Assembly: GCA_003505715.1 (NCBI GenBank)
Contig: DNXU01000623.1
Location: 15,362 to 26,203 of the forward strand
Reading direction: 5' to 3'
Length of the DNA stretch: 10,842 nt
From: Cyanobacteria bacterium UBA8803
Lineage (GTDB): Bacteria; Cyanobacteriota; Cyanobacteriia; Cyanobacteriales; Coleofasciculaceae
Both the position numbers and the translations under genes were made by a program. Of this stretch, positions 4,932 through 10,842 are shown in pieces (the stretch's first letter is position 1; the number at the start of each line of letters is the position of its first letter). Under the pieces are notes generated by a model, which saw only the letters and a list, made by a program, of their open reading frames with translations, was not told where the DNA came from and did not search any database.

Positions 4932-7499
4932 ATGTCCCAAAATAAAGGTCAAATCAAGAACGGTCATGTCAACAATAACACTTCATCAGAAATGCATCAA
5001 GGAAAGCGGGAGACGCGACATAAATCAAGCCGTTTAAAGGGTAGCATATTGTCAAACGGGCTATCCTCTACAGGCACGTATAGCACAGAAACAGAAACGC
5101 GAGAATTTCCTAACCAAGATATTGATGGGTCTGATGCATCTACAGATAAACCAGACTTAGTTTGCTTGTCCCATTTACGTTGGAATTTCGTATTCCAAAG
5201 ACCCCAACATCTTTTGATCCGCTTTGCTCAAGGACGACGGGTATTTTTTATCGAAGAGCCAGTTTTTAGCCCCCCCATACCTTCCGAAACTTCAGGCGGG
5301 ATAGACGGGGTAGGCTGGTTAGATGTCATTAGACACGAGAGTGGAGTCTGGGTGGTAGTTCCCCATCTACAAGAGGGTCTGATCGAGGAGACAGCGATCG
5401 CAACTCAGCAGCTACTGCTAGATAACTTGTTTGCAGAACATGAAATCCACAACTATATTTGCTGGTACTACACGCCAATGGCTCTAGCTTTTACACGCCA
5501 CTTAGAACCGATGGCAGTTGTGTACGATTGCATGGATGAACTGTCTGCTTTCAGGGGAGCGCCCCCTGTTTTGAGAGAACGCGAGGCTGAACTATTCCGA
5601 CGTGCAGACTTAGTGTTCACAGGAGGGCAAAGCCTTTACGAGGCCAAGCGCAATCAGCACGAGAATGTCTATGCCTTTCCCAGCAGTGTAGATGTAGCGC
5701 ATTTCGCCCAGGCGAGAACCATTCAAAAAGATCTAGCCGATCAAGCTAATATCCCCCATCCGCGTCTGGGATTCTTTGGGGTTATCGACGAACGGATGGA
5801 TATTGAACTGCTAGAAGGGATTGCCATAGCAAGACCTGACTGGCATTTGGTCATGATTGGGCCAGTGGTAAAAATCGACCCAGCCACCCTGCCGCGCCGC
5901 GAAAACATCCATTATCTGGGTGGTAAAGACTATAAAGAGCTACCTGCCTATCTGGCGGGATGGGACTTGGCAATGCTGCCGTTTGCCCGCAACGAGTCAA
6001 CGCGCTTCATTAGTCCTACCAAAACACCAGAGTACCTTGCCGCTGGTAAGCCTGTCGTGTCTACCTCGATCCGGGATGTCATTCGTCCCTACGGACAGGA
6101 AAAATTAGTGAGGATTGCAGATACAGTTGAAGAATTTGTCGCTGCTGCTGAAGCTGCAATGAAAGAGGACTGCGCAGCATCAGGGTGGCTGGCTCGGGTG
6201 GACGGTTTCCTAGAGCAGATTTCTTGGGATCGCACTTGGCACGCCATGATGCAACTGATCGAGTCAGCGTTAGCAACCAGACTGGAAAAGAGTACCACTA
6301 GCAAGCAAGCTTCTACCAACGGCAAGAGCAGCGAACTGATAGACCTCAAACAACCCCCTAGTATCGTTACCAGAGACTTCGTTTTCGATTATCTGGTGGT
6401 AGGAGCGGGGTTCTCTGGGAGCGTAATTGCCGAACGCATTGCCACCCAGTTGAACAAGAAAGTTCTCGTTGTGGATAAGCGATCGCATATCGGCGGCAAT
6501 GCTTACGATTGTTACGACAGTTCAGGTATCCTCATCCACAAATACGGCCCTCACATCTTTCATACCAACTCGCGGGAAGTCTTTGAGTACCTCTCACGAT
6601 TTACAGAGTGGCGCTCTTACGAACACCGCGTTCTTGCCAGCGTAGACGGGCAACTCGTGCCAATTCCGATTAACCTTGACACGATCAACAAACTCTACGG
6701 ACTGAACCTTACCTCTTTCCAGATTCCAGAGTTCTATGCCTCAATTGCTGAACCCAAAGAGTACATCCGCACGTCAGAAGATGTGGTTGTGAGCAAGGTA
6801 GGGCGGGAACTCTACGAAAAGTTCTTCCGAGGCTACACGCGCAAGCAATGGGGTCTCGATCCATCTGAACTCGATAAATCTGTTATTGCTCGCATTCCCA
6901 CCCGCACCAACCGGGATGACCGATATTTCATCGATACCTACCAAGCCATGCCGCTCCATGGGTTTACTCGGATGTTCGAGAATATGTTATCCCACCCGAA
7001 CATCAAAGTAATGCTGAATGCAGATTATCGTGAAATCGAAAAGGCAATTCCCTGCCGCGAGATGGTCTACAGCGGGCCAGTGGATGAATTCTTCGAGTTT
7101 CGCTACGGGAAGCTACCGTACCGTTCTCTGGAATTCAAGCACGAGACGCACAACAAGCCAGTGTTTCAGCCAGCGCCAGTTGTGAACTATCCCAACGAGC
7201 ATTTATATACTCGTATCACCGAGTTTAAATACCTGACAGGACAGGAACACTCTAAAACTAGCATTGTCTACGAGTTTCCCCGTGCCGAAGGCGACCCTTA
7301 CTACCCCGTGCCGCGTCCCGAGAATGCTGACATTTACAAGAAATACAAGGCGCTAGCCGAGGCAACACCAGGGGTATATTTTGTGGGCAGGTTAGCCACC
7401 TACAAGTACTACAACATGGATCAATGCGTAGCTCAAGCTCTCACCGTCTACAACCAGATCTGTAGCAAACAGCGCTTGGAAAGTGTAGGAAGGCATTAA
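4932..7499 (+). CDS. Fused glycosyltransferase / UDP-galactopyranose mutase
   Basis: This 855-residue protein joins two enzymes. Residues 1-74 are polar, low-complexity and probably disordered. Residues 75-448 form a GT-B-type glycosyltransferase resembling TuaH/family 4-like enzymes: RWNFVFQRPQH near 83-93, a DCMDE motif at 199-203, FFGVIDER at 281-288, and a sugar-donor-site-like SPTKTPEYLAAGKPVV at 361-376. A linker of about 35 residues follows. Residues 484-845 are a UDP-galactopyranose mutase (Glf), the flavoenzyme that interconverts UDP-Galp and UDP-Galf: FAD motif GAGFSG (491-496), YGPHIFHT (538-545), KQWG (Trp640), IPTR (Arg658), TRITEF (Arg761) and GRLATYKYYNMDQ (819-831). Both halves look full length and active. 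The pairing suggests that UDP-Galf is made and used on one polypeptide. Its stop overlaps the next start (TAATG). The glycosyltransferase acceptor and donor are not known. Confidence 0.93.
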   Translation: MSQNKGQIKNGHVNNNTSSEMHQGKRETRHKSSRLKGSILSNGLSSTGTYSTETETREFPNQDIDGSDASTDKPDLVCLSHLRWNFVFQRPQHLLIRFAQGRRVFFIEEPVFSPPIPSETSGGIDGVGWLDVIRHESGVWVVVPHLQEGLIEETAIATQQLLLDNLFAEHEIHNYICWYYTPMALAFTRHLEPMAVVYDCMDELSAFRGAPPVLREREAELFRRADLVFTGGQSLYEAKRNQHENVYAFPSSVDVAHFAQARTIQKDLADQANIPHPRLGFFGVIDERMDIELLEGIAIARPDWHLVMIGPVVKIDPATLPRRENIHYLGGKDYKELPAYLAGWDLAMLPFARNESTRFISPTKTPEYLAAGKPVVSTSIRDVIRPYGQEKLVRIADTVEEFVAAAEAAMKEDCAASGWLARVDGFLEQISWDRTWHAMMQLIESALATRLEKSTTSKQASTNGKSSELIDLKQPPSIVTRDFVFDYLVVGAGFSGSVIAERIATQLNKKVLVVDKRSHIGGNAYDCYDSSGILIHKYGPHIFHTNSREVFEYLSRFTEWRSYEHRVLASVDGQLVPIPINLDTINKLYGLNLTSFQIPEFYASIAEPKEYIRTSEDVVVSKVGRELYEKFFRGYTRKQWGLDPSELDKSVIARIPTRTNRDDRYFIDTYQAMPLHGFTRMFENMLSHPNIKVMLNADYREIEKAIPCREMVYSGPVDEFFEFRYGKLPYRSLEFKHETHNKPVFQPAPVVNYPNEHLYTRITEFKYLTGQEHSKTSIVYEFPRAEGDPYYPVPRPENADIYKKYKALAEATPGVYFVGRLATYKYYNMDQCVAQALTVYNQICSKQRLESVGRH

Positions 7500-9721
7500 T
7501 GACAAGACCAATTACTATGGTGCCTTTGGAAGTATGGGCTGGTGTAGAGTGTACAGTTAATCGGGTTGGTGACCAATATTTTGACCAGTTGGAACGCAAC
7601 GGTCACGCCGAGCGCCGAGACGACCTCGACCTATTTGCAGAACTTGGGGTACAGACGATCCGTTACCCCATACTGTGGGAAAAGATTGCACCGGAAGGTC
7701 TAGAGAAAGCTAACTGGTCGTGGGCAGATGAGCGGTTGGGGCGTTTGCGCGAACTTGGCATCCGGCCAATTGTGGGTTTAGTTCACCACGGCAGCGGCCC
7801 TCGCCATACCAGCCTGATCGATCCAGCCTTTGCTGAAGGACTTGCCCAGTTCGCCCGTGCGGTGGCAGAACGCTATCCATGGGTAACCCATTACACTCCG
7901 GTGAACGAGCCACTGACTACGGCACGTTTCAGCGGACTGTACGGTTATTGGTATCCCCATGGTCGCGATGGAGCAACCTTTGTCCGGGCATTGCTGACAC
8001 AACTGCAAGCAATTAAGCTCTCTATGTGGGCGATCCGCGAGGTAAATCCTGCCGCGCAGCTCGTACAGACGGAGGATTTGGGTAAGATTTTCAGTACGCC
8101 ACCCCTAGCGTACCAAGCAGACTTTGAGAACGAACGCCGTTGGCTGACCTTCGATTTGCTCTGCGGTTGCTTGGAACGCGATCGCCCCATATGGCACTAC
8201 CTGCGATCACTTGGCATTGGTGAGGAAGAACTCGATCTGTTCTCACAGACTCCTTGTCCACCGGATATCATTGGGATGAACCACTACTTAACGAGCGATC
8301 GCTTCTTGGACGAGCGCCTCGAACGTTACCCGGTTTGCTGCCACGGCGGCAACGGACGGCACAGGTACGCAGATGTAGAGGCGGTTAGGGTTTGTGCTGA
8401 AGGTTTAGCTGGCCCGCGCTTGTTAATGAAAGAAGTATGGGAACGCTACCGCTTGCCGATCGCAGTGACCGAGGTACATCTGGGCGGCACCCGCGAGGAA
8501 CAATTGCGCTGGCTGTACGAGGTTTGGGATGCAGCCAAGAGCCTGAAGCAAGAGGGTATAGATGTACGTGCCGTAACTGCTTGGTCGATCCTAGGCAGCT
8601 ACGATTGGAATAGCTTGGTAACTAGGGCTGACGGTCACTACGAATCTGGTGTATTCGATTTGCGTTCCCGTAGCGTCTCTCCAGGAGAATTATCCTTGCC
8701 GCGCCCCACGGCTCTGGCACGGATGGTGAAGGCTCTAGCTACGGAGCAATACTACGATCACCCTGTCCTCGACGTACAGGGATGGTGGCACAGATCGCAA
8801 CGACTGCTCTACCCACCAGTCAACTGCCAGTTGTCGGCTGCCAACCAGAAACAACAAACCAACAACTATCAAAATTTCCCCCGTCCGCTAGCCATTATCG
8901 GAGCGAGAGGAACCCTTGGCAAAGCTTTCGCCCGCATCTGTGACATGCGAGGCATCCCCTACCATCTCTTGAAACGCCAGGAGATGGATATTACCGACCC
9001 CAGTTCTATTAATGCGACTTTGGCTAACCTTAATCCTTGGGCGGTTGTGAACGCGGCTGGATACGTTCGGGTGGATGATGCAGAGCGCGAACCTAACATC
9101 TGCTTGCGCGTAAATGCTGAGGGGCCTGCCCTTTTGGCGTCTGCCTGCGCTCATCGGGGAATAGCACTGCTCACCTTTTCATCAGACCTAGTATTTGATG
9201 GGGCTGGTGCCATTCCTTATGTAGAAAGCGATACTGTCGCACCCCTCAATGTGTACGGGCGCAGCAAAGTTGAGGCAGAGGCACGGGTTTTAAGGGCTTG
9301 TCCCTCATCCCTAGTCATTCGTACCAGTGCCTTCTTTGGCCCTTGGGATGAGTATAACTTTGTCACCATCGCGCTACGTCAGTTAGCTGCTGGACATAGG
9401 TTCGTAGCCGCACAGGATTCAGTAGTTTCGCCTACCTATATCCCCGATCTGGTAAATGCCAGCCTCGATCTGTTAATTGACGGCGAATGCGGTTTGTGGC
9501 ACTTGGCGAATAATAGCGCGATCGCTTGGGATGAGTTGGCGCGGCTGGCTGCAACCCTTGCTGGTGTTAATGCATCTCTTATTGAAGCCCGCCCCACCCG
9601 AGAGCTTGGTCTAGCGGCGATCCGACCAACTTATAGCGTTCTGGGTAGCGAGCGCGGCCTGCTACTCCCTGCTCTTGACCATGCCATTTCCCGCTACTTA
9701 GGTGAGTGCCAACTCTTTTAG
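7499..9721 (+). CDS. Fused GH1-type glycosidase / RmlD-like sugar-nucleotide reductase
   Basis: This 740-residue protein has two halves. Residues 8-441 form a glycoside hydrolase family 1-like TIM barrel: IRYPILWEKIAP (54-65), TPVNEP with likely acid/base Glu137, IGMNHY (258-263), and VTEVHLGG with likely nucleophile Glu325. The last motif is looser than the usual TENG. A Q/N-rich linker (443-461) leads to an SDR of the RmlD type (462-738), the dTDP-4-dehydrorhamnose reductase family: GARGTLG (468-474), SSDLVFDG (561-568), and YGRSK with Tyr586 and Lys590. The SPTYIPDL motif further on also fits. There is no signal peptide, so it is probably cytoplasmic and acts on nucleotide sugars or lipid-linked glycans, not on external polymers; this is inference. 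The ATG overlaps the upstream TAA by one base, with AGGAAGG seven bases before, so translation is probably coupled. Confidence 0.9.
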   Translation: MTRPITMVPLEVWAGVECTVNRVGDQYFDQLERNGHAERRDDLDLFAELGVQTIRYPILWEKIAPEGLEKANWSWADERLGRLRELGIRPIVGLVHHGSGPRHTSLIDPAFAEGLAQFARAVAERYPWVTHYTPVNEPLTTARFSGLYGYWYPHGRDGATFVRALLTQLQAIKLSMWAIREVNPAAQLVQTEDLGKIFSTPPLAYQADFENERRWLTFDLLCGCLERDRPIWHYLRSLGIGEEELDLFSQTPCPPDIIGMNHYLTSDRFLDERLERYPVCCHGGNGRHRYADVEAVRVCAEGLAGPRLLMKEVWERYRLPIAVTEVHLGGTREEQLRWLYEVWDAAKSLKQEGIDVRAVTAWSILGSYDWNSLVTRADGHYESGVFDLRSRSVSPGELSLPRPTALARMVKALATEQYYDHPVLDVQGWWHRSQRLLYPPVNCQLSAANQKQQTNNYQNFPRPLAIIGARGTLGKAFARICDMRGIPYHLLKRQEMDITDPSSINATLANLNPWAVVNAAGYVRVDDAEREPNICLRVNAEGPALLASACAHRGIALLTFSSDLVFDGAGAIPYVESDTVAPLNVYGRSKVEAEARVLRACPSSLVIRTSAFFGPWDEYNFVTIALRQLAAGHRFVAAQDSVVSPTYIPDLVNASLDLLIDGECGLWHLANNSAIAWDELARLAATLAGVNASLIEARPTRELGLAAIRPTYSVLGSERGLLLPALDHAISRYLGECQLF

Positions 9722-9771
9722 AATGCCATTAAACCAGCCTAACCAAAAATCTAGCTTACAAGGGTGTAACT

Positions 9772-10803
9772 GTGTCTCAGCCTAAGTCTACCATTTTAGT
9801 CACAGGGGGAGCAGGATATATTGGCTCTCATGCTGTATTAGCTCTTACCAAAGCGGGCTACGAGGTAATTGTTCTGGATAATCTGTCTTATGGGCATCAA
9901 GAATTGGTGGAGGAGGTCTTAAAGGTTAAATTGATTGTTGGCGATATTGAAGATCGCGCCCTCCTCGATCGCCTATTCGCTACCTACAACATTACGGCAG
10001 TGATGCATTTTGCTGCTTATATTGCTGTGGGTGAATCTGTCAGTCACCCAGATAAATACTACCGCAACAACGTTACAGGCACCCTGACGCTTTTAGAAGC
10101 AATGGTGGCTGCCGCCATTGATAAGTTAGTATTTTCTTCTAGTTGCGCTCTTTATGGGATACCTAAGAGTATTCCCCTAGTTGAAGACCATCCTCAAGAC
10201 CCGATCAGCCCCTACGCCAAGACTAAGTGGATGGTAGAGCAGATTCTGGATGATTTCGATCGAGCTTATGGTTTACATTCTGTCTCGTTCCGTTACTTTA
10301 ACGCTGCTGGGGCTGACCCATCTGGCTTGCTGGGTGAAGATCATATTCCTGAAACTCATCTAATTCCCTTAGTGCTATTCGCCGCTTTGGGCAAACTGAA
10401 TTCTGTATCAATTTTCGGTACGGATTACGACACTATAGACGGCACTTGCATCCGAGATTACATCCATGTTGTTGACTTAGCCCAAGCCCATGTTTTAGGT
10501 TTAGAGTACTTGCTCAATGGGGGAAATAGCACTGCATTTAATCTAGGCAATGGCAGTGGATTTTCGGTTAGAGAATTAATCAAGACAGCCGAAGAAGTTA
10601 CAGGAAAAGAAATCAAAATAGTAGAAGGCGATCGCCGATCAGGTGACCCACCTGTATTAGTTGGTAGCAGCGATAAAGCCAAAAGAGTTTTAGGTTGGTA
10701 TCCTCAATACCCAAGCCTTAGAGATATCTTGGCTCATGCATGGCAGTGGCATCAGCAACGGCATGGCCAAACTCACCTCCCGCACCTTCAAGTGTCACGT
10801 TAG
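9772..10803 (+). CDS. galE: UDP-glucose 4-epimerase
   Basis: GalE interconverts UDP-glucose and UDP-galactose in the cytoplasm using bound NAD. This 343-residue protein is normal length for the family. It shows the NAD motif TGGAGYIGSH (11-20), HFAAYIAVGESV (79-90), the catalytic SSSCALYG with Ser124, and the YxxxK pair Tyr148-Lys152 (PYAKTK). It also has FRYFNAAGADP, CIRDYIHVVDLA and the C-terminal RRSGDPP.LVGSSDKAKRVLGW block. The start is GTG; AAGGG (9760-9764) lies seven bases before it. It follows the GH1-RmlD gene by 50 bases with no visible terminator, so it probably belongs to the same operon and supplies UDP-Galp to the mutase two genes upstream. A more specific epimerase acting on a related nucleotide sugar cannot be excluded. 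Confidence 0.95.
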   Translation: MSQPKSTILVTGGAGYIGSHAVLALTKAGYEVIVLDNLSYGHQELVEEVLKVKLIVGDIEDRALLDRLFATYNITAVMHFAAYIAVGESVSHPDKYYRNNVTGTLTLLEAMVAAAIDKLVFSSSCALYGIPKSIPLVEDHPQDPISPYAKTKWMVEQILDDFDRAYGLHSVSFRYFNAAGADPSGLLGEDHIPETHLIPLVLFAALGKLNSVSIFGTDYDTIDGTCIRDYIHVVDLAQAHVLGLEYLLNGGNSTAFNLGNGSGFSVRELIKTAEEVTGKEIKIVEGDRRSGDPPVLVGSSDKAKRVLGWYPQYPSLRDILAHAWQWHQQRHGQTHLPHLQVSR

Positions 10804-10805
10804 TA

Positions 10806-10833
10806 GGGAATGGGGAATAGGGAATAGGGAACA
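10806..10833. repeat. GGGAATA heptamer tandem repeat
   Basis: Four consecutive seven-base units follow the galE stop by two bases: GGGAATG, GGGAATA, GGGAATA, GGGAACA. This is a typical cyanobacterial STRR-like intergenic array. It runs nearly to the window edge, so its full length and any inverted partner cannot be seen. Confidence 0.85.
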
Positions 10834-10842
10834 TACCAACTG

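Larger units (their letters stand above)
597..10635. repeat. Dispersed HIP1 octamers (GCGATCGC)
   Basis: Ten copies of the palindrome GCGATCGC were located by eye, beginning at 597, 761, 1474, 1999, 5394, 6479, 8178, 8295, 9518 and 10628. That is about one per 1.1 kb, against well under one expected by chance in a window this long. HIP1 over-representation is a known hallmark of many cyanobacterial genomes. Nine lie inside genes; the one at 1999-2006 lies between the two possible start codons of the alpha/beta hydrolase. Confidence 0.9.

Noticed and set aside
8888..9154. Leftward 88-codon frame inside the RmlD half
   Set aside because: It is an antisense shadow with no domain, and no promoter or ribosome binding site was seen.

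Overview
The window looks like a chromosomal segment from a cyanobacterium, probably a filamentous or otherwise large-genome one. Four signs point there: ten copies of the HIP1 octamer GCGATCGC, an ndhK gene of the plastid/cyanobacterial NDH-1 type, short heptamer repeats between genes (STRR-like), and long AT-rich intergenic stretches. No rRNA, tRNA, CRISPR array, insertion sequence or phage gene was recognised.

Left part (1-3134): a gene-poor edge (1-307) is followed by two exported esterase/hydrolase genes that converge and overlap at their 3' ends. These are an SGNH/GDSL hydrolase (+) and an alpha/beta hydrolase (-) with a twin-arginine, possibly lipoprotein, signal. Next comes a DUF2243 four-helix membrane protein (+), which converges across an intergenic hairpin with a 69-residue four-cysteine zinc-ribbon-like protein (-).

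Middle (3135-4931): a lone ndhK encodes the N2 iron-sulphur subunit of NDH-1. It has neither ndhC nor ndhJ beside it and carries substitutions close to the cluster ligands, so it may be a second, divergent copy. A strong hairpin with a T-run follows, then a CACCCTA heptamer array, then about 400 bases of AT-rich DNA that probably holds the promoter of the next operon.

Right part (4932-10803): three same-strand genes form a nucleotide-sugar/glycan cassette. The first fuses a glycosyltransferase to UDP-galactopyranose mutase. The second, joined to it by a TAATG stop/start overlap, fuses a GH1-type glycosidase domain to an RmlD-like sugar-nucleotide reductase. The third is galE. Read as a pathway, GalE makes UDP-galactopyranose, the mutase converts it to UDP-galactofuranose, and the attached glycosyltransferase could use that product or act on the same glycan. 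The reductase suggests a second, deoxysugar-like donor, and the GH1 domain suggests trimming or transfer on the glycan. The final glycan is not known from the sequence. The window ends in another heptamer repeat (GGGAATA) just after galE.

The best candidates for something under-described are the back-to-back bifunctional fusions of the glycan cassette and the orphan, divergent ndhK.
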